From Actinobacillus sp. (GTDB lineage Bacteria > Pseudomonadota > Gammaproteobacteria > Enterobacterales > Pasteurellaceae): DNA of 64,000 nt. Within the stretch, counting starts at the first letter, position 1. Every line of letters begins with the position of its first letter. Positions 53,487 to 62,427 of this stretch are shown piece by piece. The stretch spans positions 1 to 64,000 of the forward strand of contig JAHHQX010000010.1 in assembly GCA_020026155.1 (NCBI GenBank). Direction: 5' to 3'. Below the pieces are notes generated by a model. It had not been told where the DNA came from, ran no database searches, and saw nothing but the letters and a program-made list of their open reading frames with translations. Position numbers and translations under genes: made by a program.

Positions 53487-54102
53487 GAGCAGTCACCTTT
53501 CTAATTGATGATAATACGACAAAAATAGACGTTGCGACGATGAGGTTAATGGTTGCCGCAATATAGATTGTTTGATCGAGGGTGTAAGAGGTAAATAGAA
53601 TGAAACCAGTCGCAAAACACGCTACACCAGCGCCAATTGTATTAGTAAAATAAAGCCACCCGATATTGTCCCCAATGTTAGGATTATATTGTTGGAGATA
53701 AGTAGTAAGGAGTGGAAGAGTACACCCCATTAAGAAAGTAGGGAAAAGTAATAAAATGAAGTTAGCAAAAGCAATCATAAAGGTGGAACTATATAGAAAC
53801 GTTTCTTGTGACCACATTAAAATACTTGGGCTAGCAAAACCGAAACAACCGATTCCGATCTCTGTTAACGCGAAAAAAATAATGATATTTGCTGTATTAG
53901 GGAGGAGCTTATCTGCAATGCGACCACCAAAATAAGCGCCCACGCCCAGTCCCGCCATAAACACGCTGATAATCACGGTAATAGATTCTAAATCCACTCC
54001 AAACGCGGTAAATAACATACGCTGCCATGCAATTTGGTAAATAAGTGCAGAGAAACCTGACATAAAGAAAATTGTTTTGATAAAAATATTCAGTAATTTC
54101 AT
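53479..54102 (-). CDS. Six-helix membrane partner of the spermidine-synthase-like protein
   Basis: 207-residue membrane protein with about six segments. FFMSGFSALIYQIAWQRMLFTAFGVDLESI and AGLGVGAYFGGRIADKL are typical of the N-terminal half of large fused transporter-like/spermidine synthase proteins, which in other bacteria are one polypeptide of about 12 segments. Here the two six-helix halves are separate genes overlapping by 8 nt. The gene begins with its own ATG after an AGGAT-type ribosome site, so it is not simply a broken fragment. No transport function has been shown. Confidence 0.75.
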   Translation of the reverse strand: MKLLNIFIKTIFFMSGFSALIYQIAWQRMLFTAFGVDLESITVIISVFMAGLGVGAYFGGRIADKLLPNTANIIIFFALTEIGIGCFGFASPSILMWSQETFLYSSTFMIAFANFILLLFPTFLMGCTLPLLTTYLQQYNPNIGDNIGWLYFTNTIGAGVACFATGFILFTSYTLDQTIYIAATINLIVATSIFVVLSSIRKVTAHE

Positions 54103-54133
54103 AAATTATCCTACTTTAACTTAGAGTTAATTA

Positions 54134-54177
54134 ATTTTAGTTAATTTAGAAATGACATACTATGATCGAGATCATAG
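54134..54177 (-). promoter_or_regulatory. CRP/FNR-type palindrome with -10 box for the membrane operon
   Basis: CTATGATCGAGATCATAG (54160-54177) is an 8+8 bp perfect palindrome with 2-bp spacer and 8 of 10 half-site matches to both FNR and CRP. On the minus strand a TAAAAT box (54134-54139) places the site near -41.5 relative to a start around 54127. This is a class II-like layout. Confidence 0.55.
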
Positions 54178-54258
54178 GATTTTGGAGGGATAAAATATAT
54201 TTCACTAAATAATAAAGGAGGCAAATTTGCCCCCTTTTAGATACTTAGACGAGATTGC

Positions 54259-54597
54259 CTATTTTTGCTGATCCACCGCCTCTAAAGCGCGTAAAGCATA
54301 CGTATAGGCAGCGCCAGCATTTAAAGCGATCGCGGTTGCTAAAGCTCCAGCAATTTCACTTTCGGTTGCGCCTGCTCTTGCAGCTTCTTCAGCATGAACA
54401 CTAATACAGCTTTCGCAACGTGTAGTTATGGCAACGGCTAATGCGATCAATTCACGTGTTTTATGATCAAGTGCTTCGGCAGCAGCAGCGGTGCCGAGTG
54501 CTTTATAAGCCTCTAACATTTTAGGATGATTCTGTCCGAGTTTACCAAAAGATTGTTTTACTAATGTGGTATGATTTTTCCAATTGTTAAATTCCAT
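54259..54597 (-). CDS. Carboxymuconolactone decarboxylase / AhpD-like protein
   Basis: 112-residue all-helical protein with the AhpD-type motif CESCISVHAEEAARAG (C-x2-C-x3-H), the redox/peroxidase site of this superfamily. The C-terminal GALATAIALNAGAAYTYALRALEA is typical of small stand-alone members. True gamma-carboxymuconolactone decarboxylase activity is unlikely given the lack of a beta-ketoadipate cluster. It is divergently transcribed from the AraC regulator across 105 bp, which suggests control by that regulator. Confidence 0.88.
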   Translation of the reverse strand: MEFNNWKNHTTLVKQSFGKLGQNHPKMLEAYKALGTAAAAEALDHKTRELIALAVAITTRCESCISVHAEEAARAGATESEIAGALATAIALNAGAAYTYALRALEAVDQQK

Positions 54598-54702
54598 ATT
54601 TGCTCCTTATGCATGCTTTGAATAAGTGATATAACGTTGTGTATTTTTGCTATTTTTTAGGAATTAAAATCGTTAAAAAATCTCATTTTTTAGAGGTAAA
54701 GT

Positions 54703-55644
54703 ATGATTGATATATTAAGCAAGCTGATTAAGTTAGCGCAGATTTCTGGCGGAATTGATAGTGTTTGCCAATTAGATGGAAGTTGGTATTTAGATAATAC
54801 CGCTAATGCGCCAAATGCAGTTTTACATATGATCATTGAGGGAGAAGGCTATTTAAAGATTAAAGGCGAGTCCAAAGTTATTCCCATCAGCCAAGGGGAT
54901 ATTCTATTTTTTCCGAGAGGAGAAGCCCATATTTTAAGTAGCCAATCGCAGTGTGATAATACGTTAGCAGTTCCTTATACAAAGTCACAAGAATATTTAA
55001 CTGTGCGTCATTCAAGTGGGACAGTGGTGAATTTCAAATTGTTCTGCGCCCATTTTTCTTATGATAAAAAAGCGGTGTTGTTTCAGAATTTACCTCCATG
55101 GTTTAAAGTAAACCTTCCCGATAACCAATGGCAACCCTTATGGTCATTGCTTTCCCAAGAAATAGAAACTAAACCAGGGCATCAACAGATTATCGATAAT
55201 TTATCGACCGTCTTATTTACCTTTATTTTGAGGGCTTATCTCGCTAAACCTGAAGCGCATACAATTGGGATTTTACATGGTATGCAAGATCCCCGTTTAG
55301 CGCCACTTTTATATGAAATTGTCAAGGATCCCGCAATTGATTGGACAATTACAGAAATGTCTAAAAAAACCTTTCTATCAAGAGCACAATTTATTCGAAT
55401 TTTTAAACAACAAATAGGGATTACTCCCCATCTTTTTGTTCAAAAAATTCGATTACAACAAGCTGCCTATTTATTAAGGACAACCTTAAATTCAGTTACG
55501 AACATCGCTGCGTTAGTTGGTTTCCAAACAGAAACTCATTTTATTAAAGCATTTAAAAAATATTATTCGGTGACACCTAAAAATTATAGGGTTGAGCAAC
55601 TTAAAAATGATAGAAATCCCGCAAGAGTGACCAATGATGCTTGA
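54703..55644 (+). CDS. AraC family transcriptional regulator (cupin type)
   Basis: 313-residue regulator. The N-terminal cupin domain (about 1-190: HMIIEGEGYLKIKGESKVIPISQGDILFFPRGEAHIL) is followed by two helix-turn-helix motifs in the last ~100 residues (MSKKTFLSRAQFIRIFKQQIGITPHLF; VTNIAALVGFQTETHFIKAFKKYYSVTPKNYR), the AraC signature. The cupin subtype is often found next to small oxidoreductases. It is divergent from the AhpD-like gene. The inducer is unknown. Confidence 0.9.
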   Translation: MIDILSKLIKLAQISGGIDSVCQLDGSWYLDNTANAPNAVLHMIIEGEGYLKIKGESKVIPISQGDILFFPRGEAHILSSQSQCDNTLAVPYTKSQEYLTVRHSSGTVVNFKLFCAHFSYDKKAVLFQNLPPWFKVNLPDNQWQPLWSLLSQEIETKPGHQQIIDNLSTVLFTFILRAYLAKPEAHTIGILHGMQDPRLAPLLYEIVKDPAIDWTITEMSKKTFLSRAQFIRIFKQQIGITPHLFVQKIRLQQAAYLLRTTLNSVTNIAALVGFQTETHFIKAFKKYYSVTPKNYRVEQLKNDRNPARVTNDA

Positions 55645-55730
55645 ATAGTAACCGTTCTATACAGTTCAATCCCCAGTATTTTTCTGTTAGAATTCTAGTA
55701 AATTTTTGCCTCACAATAAGAATGAATCCA

Positions 55731-57626
55731 ATGAATAAGCAATATTCAGCTAATGAAATAACAGTTTTAAAAGATCTTGAACCTGTACAGCTTCGTCCAG
55801 GTATGTACACCATCACCACCCGTCCAAATCATCTTGCCCAAGAAGTGATAGATAATAGTGTCGATGAAGCACTCGCAGGCTATGCGACACGCGTAGAAGT
55901 GATTTTGCATGAAGATCATTCTATCGAAGTCATTGATAATGGACGTGGGATGCCAGTTGATATTCACCCCGTTGAAAAAATTTCAGGGGTAGAGCTAATC
56001 CTGACAAAATTACATGCGGGTGGTAAATTTAATAATGATAACTATAAAATCTCTGGTGGCTTACATGGCGTAGGGATTTCAGTCGTAAATGCGTTATCTG
56101 ACCGAGTTGATGTCGAAGTAAAACGTGGTGGCGAAATTTATCATATTGCCTTTGAAAACGGTCACAAAGTGGAAGAATTAGAAGTGATCGGCACTTGCGG
56201 TCGCCGTACAACAGGAACGACTGTTCGTTTTAAACCAAATCCAAAATATTTTGATAATGCTCATTTCTCTGTTTCACAATTACGTCATTTATTGCGCGCA
56301 AAAGCCGTGCTTTGCTCAGGACTAGAAGTTATCTTTATTGATAAAGTGAACCATACTGAAGACAAATGGTACTACGAAGATGGTTTGAGCGCTTATCTAA
56401 GTGAAGCGGTAAACGGTTATGAAACTTTACCTGAAAAACCATTCGTAGGAGATTTTCAAGGCGAAACGGAAGCGGTAAGTTGGGCGCTTTGCTGGTTACC
56501 GAATGGCGGTGAATTACTGGGTGAAAGTTATGTGAACCTGATCCCAACTGCACAAGGTGGTACACACGTCAATGGTTTACGCCAAGGCTTATTAGACGCA
56601 ATGCGTGAGTTTTGCGAATTTAGAAATCTTTTACCAAAAAATGTGAAGTTAACCGCAGATGATATTTGGGATCGTTGTGCGTATGTACTTTCCTTAAAAA
56701 TGCAAGAACCACAATTTGCTGGGCAAACCAAAGAACGTCTTTCTTCCCGCCAAAGTAGCGTATTTGTAAGTGGCGTCGTGAAAGATACCTTTAGCTTGTG
56801 GCTAAATCAAAACGTTCAAGAAGCAGAATTATTAGCACGCATGGCGATTTCTTCTGCTGAAAAACGTTTACGGGCTTCTAAAAAAGTAGTGCGTAAAAAA
56901 ATCGTTTCTGGTCCTGCCTTACCAGGAAAATTAGCGGATTGTACACAACAAGATTTAAATAAAACCGAACTATTCCTAGTAGAAGGGGATTCTGCGGGCG
57001 GTAGTGCAAAACAGGCACGTAACCGTGATTACCAAGCGATCTTGCCGTTGCGAGGGAAAATTTTAAACACTTGGGAAGTGTCTGCAGATCAAGTGCTTGC
57101 CTCAAATGAAGTGCATGACATTGCCGTAGCTCTAGGGATTGATCCAGATAGTGACGATTTATCCCAATTACGCTACGGGAAAGTATGTATTCTTGCCGAT
57201 GCGGACTCAGATGGATTACATATCGCTACGCTACTTTGTGCATTATTCTTGCGCCATTTCCCAAAACTGGTTGAAGATGGCCATGTTTACGTAGCAATGC
57301 CGCCACTTTATCGTATTGATATCGGTAATGACGTTTACTACGCATTGGATGAAAGTGAAAAAGAAGCGATTTTAGATCGTTTACGTAAGAAAAAAGGCAA
57401 AATCGGCGTACAACGCTTTAAAGGGTTAGGTGAAATGAACCCAAGTCAATTACGTGAAACTACGATGGACCCGAATACCCGTCGTCTTGTGCAATTAACT
57501 TTTGAAAATGTCGAAGAAGAAAGCAATGCGACCTTTGAAATGATGGATATGCTTCTTGCGAAAAAACGTGCTGAAGATCGTAAAAAATGGCTTCAAGATA
57601 ACGGCGATCACGCAGAATTAAACTAA
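55731..57626 (+). CDS. parE: DNA topoisomerase IV subunit B
   Basis: ATPase subunit of topoisomerase IV, which decatenates daughter chromosomes. It has 631 residues from the ATG at 55731 (E. coli 630). A second ATG at 55722 is three codons upstream, and neither has a strong ribosome site; alignment with E. coli favours 55731. GHKL ATPase motifs EVIDNSVDEALAG and GGLHGVGISVVNALS are followed by the TOPRIM domain with EGDSAGGSAKQARNRDYQA and DADSDGLHIATLLCALF. parC follows after a repeat hairpin, so coupling of the two is uncertain. Confidence 0.97.
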   Translation: MNKQYSANEITVLKDLEPVQLRPGMYTITTRPNHLAQEVIDNSVDEALAGYATRVEVILHEDHSIEVIDNGRGMPVDIHPVEKISGVELILTKLHAGGKFNNDNYKISGGLHGVGISVVNALSDRVDVEVKRGGEIYHIAFENGHKVEELEVIGTCGRRTTGTTVRFKPNPKYFDNAHFSVSQLRHLLRAKAVLCSGLEVIFIDKVNHTEDKWYYEDGLSAYLSEAVNGYETLPEKPFVGDFQGETEAVSWALCWLPNGGELLGESYVNLIPTAQGGTHVNGLRQGLLDAMREFCEFRNLLPKNVKLTADDIWDRCAYVLSLKMQEPQFAGQTKERLSSRQSSVFVSGVVKDTFSLWLNQNVQEAELLARMAISSAEKRLRASKKVVRKKIVSGPALPGKLADCTQQDLNKTELFLVEGDSAGGSAKQARNRDYQAILPLRGKILNTWEVSADQVLASNEVHDIAVALGIDPDSDDLSQLRYGKVCILADADSDGLHIATLLCALFLRHFPKLVEDGHVYVAMPPLYRIDIGNDVYYALDESEKEAILDRLRKKKGKIGVQRFKGLGEMNPSQLRETTMDPNTRRLVQLTFENVEEESNATFEMMDMLLAKKRAEDRKKWLQDNGDHAELN

Positions 57627-57629
57627 TTA

Positions 57630-57677
57630 TCACGCCCCAATTTCCATAAAAAATTATGTAGAAAATGGAAATTGGGT
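57630..57677. repeat. Dispersed GGGGCGT-motif, copy 11 (inverted pair, decayed)
   Basis: 11-bp stem (57636-57646 with 57666-57676) between parE and parC. The left arm keeps the CACGCCCC core, while the right arm core has decayed to GGGTTGC. Confidence 0.8.
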
Positions 57678-57713
57678 TGCCCTTGTGAGCGAAGAAAACG
57701 AAAGATAACAATT

Positions 57714-59957
57714 ATGAGCGAAATTAATTACGAAGGCATTGAGCAAATGCCGATCCGCCAATTTACAGAAAGCGCCTATTTAAATTATTCCATGTATGTA
57801 ATTATGGATCGTGCTTTACCTTTTATTGGCGACGGTTTAAAACCTGTACAACGTCGTATTATCTATGCGATGAGTGAATTGGGGCTAAATGCCACAGCAA
57901 AATATAAAAAATCTGCCCGTACAGTCGGGGACGTACTCGGTAAATTCCACCCGCATGGTGATAGTGCGTGTTACGAGGCAATGGTACTTATGGCACAACC
58001 TTTCTCCTACCGTTATCCATTGATTGATGGGCAAGGGAACTGGGGGGCAGCAGATGATCCAAAATCTTTTGCGGCGATGCGTTATACTGAATCACGCCTT
58101 GCTAAAATTTCTGAAGTCCTTTTATCTGAATTAGGACAAGGTACCGTTGATTTCCAACCAAACTTTGATGGTACGTTGACGGAACCTCAATACCTTCCAG
58201 CCCGTTTACCGCATATTTTATTAAATGGTACGACAGGGATTGCGGTAGGTATGGCAACGGATATCCCGCCACACAACTTAAATGAAGTGGCAGAAGCCGC
58301 CGTGATGCTTTTAGATAATCCACAAGCCACCCTTGATGATGTCATGCAACATGTTCAAGCGCCTGATTACCCAACGGAAGCAGAAATCATTACGCCAAAA
58401 GCAGAAATTCGCAAGATGTATGCCATGGGACGTGGATCGCTCAAAATGCGAGCGGTATGGCAAAAAGATCAAGGTGAGATCGTCATCACCGCACTGCCGT
58501 ATCAAGCATCGCCAAGTAAGATCATTACGCAAATTGCGGATCAAATGGCAGCGAAAAAATTACCTATGCTAGAAGATATCCGTGACGAGGCGGATCACGA
58601 TAATCCAGTGCGTATCGTGCTTGTACCGCGCTCAAATCGTGTGGATCTCGATGCCGTAATGACGCACCTTTTTGCCACCACGGATCTGGAAAAAAGCTAT
58701 CGTGTAAATATGAACATGATCGGTTTAGACAATAAACCTGCGGTTAAAAATTTACTTGAAATTTTAACAGAATGGTTGAGTTTCCGCCGTACGACTGTTA
58801 CTCGCCGCTTACAACATCGTTTAGATAAAGTATTAGATCGCTTACACATTTTAGAAGGGTTAATGGTAACATTCTTAAATGTAGAAGAAGTTATTGAGAT
58901 TATTCGTCATCATGATAATCCAAAAGCAGAACTCATTAAGCGCTTTAATTTATCTGAAGTCCAAGCAGAGGCGATTTTAAATTTACGCTTACGTCAATTA
59001 GCGAAATTAGAAGAAAATACACTGCGTGCAGAAAGCGATGATTTAGCTGATGAACGTCGTTATTTAGAAAAAATCTTAGGCTCAGCGAAAGAATTAGATG
59101 CGTTAGTTAAACACGAAATTCGTAATGATGCGATTGCCTATGCAAGCCCACGTCGCTCACCATTAGTAGAACGAGAAGAGGCGAAAGCAATTAGCGAAGC
59201 GGATATGTTACCTGCTGAGGCTGTAACGGTTGTACTTTCACAAATGGGTTGGGCACGTTGTGCGAAAGGACACGACATTGATGTTCAAAATCTTAATTAC
59301 AAAGCAGGGGATAATTATCATGCCCATGCGCATGGTAAGAGCAATCAAGCTGCCTTATTCCTCGATAACACTGGACGTAGCTACGCACTAGAACCGCTTG
59401 CATTACCATCCGCACGCTCACAGGGCGAGCCATTGACGGGTAAATTAAATTTACCAGCGGGCGCAAATCTTGTGGATGTCATTATGGGTGATGAAAATCA
59501 ACAAATTTTAATGGCATCGGATGCGGGTTACGGATTTATTTGTACGCTTGCCGATTTAAATACGCGTAATAAAGCGGGTAAACGCCTCCTCACTCTCCCT
59601 GAAAATGCGCAAGTGTTACCACCACAAATGCTATCAGAAGGCAAAGATCTTCTGGTTTCTATCAGTAAAGGTGGACGGATGCTTGTATTCCCAGTTGCAG
59701 ATTTACCTGTCTTAAACAAAGGTAAAGGGAATAAAATTATCAATATTTCGGCAGCCGATGCGAAAGAAGGGAAGGATGTGTTAGCGAAGTTATTGCTCAT
59801 CAGTGAAAATGATAGCCTCGTATTCCATTCTGGAAAACGTAAAATTACGCTAAAACCGCAAGATATTCAAAAATTCCGTGCAGAACGCGGACGCAAAGGA
59901 ACGAGCTTGCCACGTGGCGTGCGTTATGAAAACGAAATTGAAATCGTCACTGAATAA
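57714..59957 (+). CDS. parC: DNA topoisomerase IV subunit A
   Basis: DNA-cleaving subunit of topoisomerase IV. It has 747 residues from the ATG at 57714 (E. coli 752). The catalytic tyrosine is Tyr124 in AAMRYTESRL. The quinolone-determining region reads KFHPHGDSACYEAM with Ser84 and Glu88, the susceptible residues at these positions. A C-terminal beta-pinwheel domain (about 500-740) ends the protein. It follows parE by 87 bp; a hairpin repeat lies in the gap. The upstream 14 codons in frame are not supported. Confidence 0.97.
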   Translation: MSEINYEGIEQMPIRQFTESAYLNYSMYVIMDRALPFIGDGLKPVQRRIIYAMSELGLNATAKYKKSARTVGDVLGKFHPHGDSACYEAMVLMAQPFSYRYPLIDGQGNWGAADDPKSFAAMRYTESRLAKISEVLLSELGQGTVDFQPNFDGTLTEPQYLPARLPHILLNGTTGIAVGMATDIPPHNLNEVAEAAVMLLDNPQATLDDVMQHVQAPDYPTEAEIITPKAEIRKMYAMGRGSLKMRAVWQKDQGEIVITALPYQASPSKIITQIADQMAAKKLPMLEDIRDEADHDNPVRIVLVPRSNRVDLDAVMTHLFATTDLEKSYRVNMNMIGLDNKPAVKNLLEILTEWLSFRRTTVTRRLQHRLDKVLDRLHILEGLMVTFLNVEEVIEIIRHHDNPKAELIKRFNLSEVQAEAILNLRLRQLAKLEENTLRAESDDLADERRYLEKILGSAKELDALVKHEIRNDAIAYASPRRSPLVEREEAKAISEADMLPAEAVTVVLSQMGWARCAKGHDIDVQNLNYKAGDNYHAHAHGKSNQAALFLDNTGRSYALEPLALPSARSQGEPLTGKLNLPAGANLVDVIMGDENQQILMASDAGYGFICTLADLNTRNKAGKRLLTLPENAQVLPPQMLSEGKDLLVSISKGGRMLVFPVADLPVLNKGKGNKIINISAADAKEGKDVLAKLLLISENDSLVFHSGKRKITLKPQDIQKFRAERGRKGTSLPRGVRYENEIEIVTE

Positions 59958-59976
59958 TCATTAATTAAAAGCATCC

Positions 59977-60022
59977 TACGCCCCAATTTTCATAAAATTT
60001 TTCGAAAATTGGGGCGTATTTT
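59977..60022. repeat. Dispersed GGGGCGT-motif, copy 12 (inverted pair, terminator-like)
   Basis: Perfect 14-bp stem (59977-59990 with 60005-60018), 14-nt loop, then a T run. It is the apparent parC terminator. Confidence 0.9.
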
Positions 60023-60054
60023 TTTGAATAATTATTACTCATTTAAAGGAAATT

Positions 60055-60074
60055 AATGTGAGCTGACTCACAAA
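60055..60074 (+). promoter_or_regulatory. CRP binding site upstream of alcohol dehydrogenase
   Basis: TGTGAGCTGACTCACA (60057-60072) is a perfect match to TGTGA-N6-TCACA. A TATAAT -10 box lies at 60122-60127 with a poor -35, so the site is centred about 70 bp before the likely start, a class I position. Confidence 0.8.
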
Positions 60075-60161
60075 GGAAAAGATTAAAAAAGCGTTATTAT
60101 ATATATTTTATAACTATCTCTTATAATGATTTCAAAAATATAAAACTAACGAGGAGTCATT

Positions 60162-61322
60162 ATGTCAACATACTATTTTATTCCTACAAAAAGTGTTTTT
60201 GGTGCGGGATGCGTAGAAGATACGGGTGAAATTGCCAATTCATTAGGGATGAAAAAAGCCTTAATCGTTACCGATAAATTTTTAAGTCAAAGTGGTGTCG
60301 CAAATCGTATTGCCGATATTTTGAAAAAAGCGAATGTCGGTAGTGTGATTTTTGATGAAGTCGTGCCAAATCCAACGGATAAAAATGTAGAAGCAGGCGA
60401 AGCTTTATATAAAAAAGAACAATGTGATGCGATTATTACCTTAGGTGGCGGTTCATCACATGACTGCGGTAAAGGGATCGCTCTAGTTTGCCAAAATGGC
60501 GGAAAAATCCAAGATTTTGAAGGTATTGATGTTTCTACTCAAACCTTAATGCCATTATTGTCTATTAATACGACCGCGGGTACCGCCGCAGAAATGACCC
60601 GTTTTGCTATCATTACGGATACCTCCCGCCACGTTAAAATGGCAATTATTGATTGGCGTGTTACCCCGCTTATTGCAATTAATGATGCTGAAATGATGGC
60701 AACGATGCCACCACACTTAACCGCATCAACAGGGATGGATGCGTTGACTCATGCTATCGAAGCTTATGTTTCTACCGCACACAATCCATTAACTGATTGT
60801 GCAGCATTAAAAGCGATTCAACTTATTACAGAATATTTACCACGTGCTGTGGCGAATGGCGAAGATTTAGAAGCCCGTGAACAAATGGCGTATGCCCAAT
60901 ATCTTGCTGGGGTCGCATTTAATAATGCATCTTTAGGATATGTACATGCAATGGCACACCAATTGGGTGGCGTATATAACTTACCACATGGGGTTTGCAA
61001 CGCGTTGTTATTACCATTCGTATGTAAATTTAATCTTATTGGCGCAACAAAACGTTTTGTTGATATTGCGAAAGCAATGGGCATTGTAACAAAAGGGAAA
61101 ACTGATCAACAAATTGGCACTGAATTGGTGAAATTCATCAAAGATTTTGGCGCAGAATTAGGTATTCCAGCAAATCTTGCTGAATTAGGTGTTAAAGAAT
61201 CAGATTTTAAACTTATGGCAGAAAATGCGAAAAAAGATGCGTGTCAATTAACAAATCCACGCAAAGCGAGTCTAGAACAAGTGATTGAAATGTATTTAGC
61301 TGCATTCCAAGGCACTTTGTAA
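60162..61322 (+). CDS. Iron-containing alcohol dehydrogenase (YiaY/FucO-like)
   Basis: 386-residue group III alcohol dehydrogenase. The dinucleotide motif GGGSSHDCGKG is near 95-105, and NTTAGTAAEMTRFAIITD follows. Metal ligands fall in STGMDALTHAIEAY (Asp and His) and in VHAMAHQLGGVYNLPHG (two His). The arrangement resembles E. coli YiaY and Zymomonas AdhB, which reduce acetaldehyde or similar to alcohols. It is monocistronic, with an upstream perfect CRP site and a downstream terminator, so catabolite control is likely. Substrate not determinable. Confidence 0.93.
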   Translation: MSTYYFIPTKSVFGAGCVEDTGEIANSLGMKKALIVTDKFLSQSGVANRIADILKKANVGSVIFDEVVPNPTDKNVEAGEALYKKEQCDAIITLGGGSSHDCGKGIALVCQNGGKIQDFEGIDVSTQTLMPLLSINTTAGTAAEMTRFAIITDTSRHVKMAIIDWRVTPLIAINDAEMMATMPPHLTASTGMDALTHAIEAYVSTAHNPLTDCAALKAIQLITEYLPRAVANGEDLEAREQMAYAQYLAGVAFNNASLGYVHAMAHQLGGVYNLPHGVCNALLLPFVCKFNLIGATKRFVDIAKAMGIVTKGKTDQQIGTELVKFIKDFGAELGIPANLAELGVKESDFKLMAENAKKDACQLTNPRKASLEQVIEMYLAAFQGTL

Positions 61323-61350
61323 GTGTAAAAATAGAATCTAAGGGAAATGA

Positions 61351-61377
61351 AACCGCTGATTATTCAGCGGTTTTTTA
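61351..61377 (+). terminator. Terminator after the second alcohol dehydrogenase
   Basis: Nine-base-pair stem (61351-61359 with 61364-61372), TTAT loop, T run. Confidence 0.88.
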
Positions 61378-62427
61378 TTTTCGGTGCATTAAGAATTCGG
61401 CGACTTGAATGCGTTCCACAAGTGTGCGGCGATCCATATCTGAATTATCAGAATCAAGAATTTTTTGCCAAAGTTGGATAGCTTCAGCGTAATGATGTTG
61501 TTGAAAAGCCACGTGCGCTTTAAGCGAAAGACTACTTATCTCAGACGGATCTTTTTTCAAGGCAACGTCGAGTAATTGTTGCACTTTGGGCGTTATCTGT
61601 TGGTGGCTTTGATAAAAGTATGCCGTCGCCGCTAATCCTAAAATTTTAGGCGTACTTCCAGCAAGTTTTTCTGCATTCGCATAGCAAGTCAAGGCTGAAT
61701 TAAAATCTTCCGCTTGCATATAAGCTTGTGCGAGTTCAAGCCATTTGGAGGCATCATTAGGATCTTTACGAAGTTCTTGTTGAATCAGGTGAATGTAAGT
61801 TTCTTTTTTCTGAGTAGCAGAAACGTTTAGGGCCACTTGTGTTTTTTGCTCGACTTTTTTCCCCATAAAAAATTGTGAAAATTGGGGCGTGAATAGGTAC
61901 AAAATTCCACTTGTAAACAGAAGAAATAATCCCGTACCACTCAAATAGTTAAGCGAAAATTGCCAATTTTCACTAGGAGAAATTGTGGTAGTACAATCAG
62001 GACTATGATTTGGGCTTATGGAAGTTGAACCCCTTTTGCGTAAAAAATAGAAAAGATAGCCACTCAGAAAAATGAATAGCAAAATAGGTAAGCCCCATAA
62101 AAGATAAGTTGAAGGAATAAGGGGCGGATCGTATAACACGAAATTTCCAAATCTCGCGGTCATTTTTTGAATGATTTGCTGATCGGTTTCCCCCCCATTT
62201 GCCATTTTATAAACCTCAAGGCGCAAATCTGAAGCAATAGGGGAATTTGATTCTAAAAGGTTTTGATTCTTGCATTGCGGACAGCGTAATACTTTTGCTA
62301 AGGCAAATGCCCGCTCTTGGGTTGCGGTATCGCGAAAATGAAATGTATCCACCATCGTCGCTTGAACAGTGCTTGTCATTAGCGTAAGGGAAAAGAGGAA
62401 AAACAAAAGTAAACGTTTAATCATCAT
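61375..62427 (-). CDS. Cytochrome c maturation protein CcmH (NrfF-NrfG type fusion)
   Basis: 350-residue periplasm-facing protein. A signal peptide (about 1-22) is followed by the CcmH/NrfF domain with the redox motif LRCPQCKNQNLLESNS (near 46-61), which reduces apocytochrome c thiols, a membrane segment near 105-125, a second segment near 155-175, and a C-terminal TPR region (CcmI/NrfG-like). The architecture and the length are those of E. coli CcmH. The start at 62427 follows AAGGAAAAT, and its first 11 nt overlap the upstream gene. A copy of the dispersed motif lies inside it. No CcmG/DsbE gene lies between it and the upstream gene, which is more like nrfE-nrfF-nrfG than ccmF-ccmG-ccmH. 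Confidence 0.85.
   Translation of the reverse strand: MMIKRLLLFFLFSLTLMTSTVQATMVDTFHFRDTATQERAFALAKVLRCPQCKNQNLLESNSPIASDLRLEVYKMANGGETDQQIIQKMTARFGNFVLYDPPLIPSTYLLWGLPILLFIFLSGYLFYFLRKRGSTSISPNHSPDCTTTISPSENWQFSLNYLSGTGLFLLFTSGILYLFTPQFSQFFMGKKVEQKTQVALNVSATQKKETYIHLIQQELRKDPNDASKWLELAQAYMQAEDFNSALTCYANAEKLAGSTPKILGLAATAYFYQSHQQITPKVQQLLDVALKKDPSEISSLSLKAHVAFQQHHYAEAIQLWQKILDSDNSDMDRRTLVERIQVAEFLMHRK
61864..61892. repeat. Dispersed GGGGCGT-motif, copy 13 (inside ccmH-like gene)
   Basis: A single, near-consensus arm (ATAAAAAATTG, TGAAAATT, GGGGCGTGA) in the linker before the TPR region, read on the antisense strand. Confidence 0.75.

Noticed and set aside
55050..55082. Further copy of the GGGGCGT motif in the AraC gene (GCGCCCATTTTTCTT...)
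   Set aside because: Core and AT block both deviate at several positions; not better than chance by eye.
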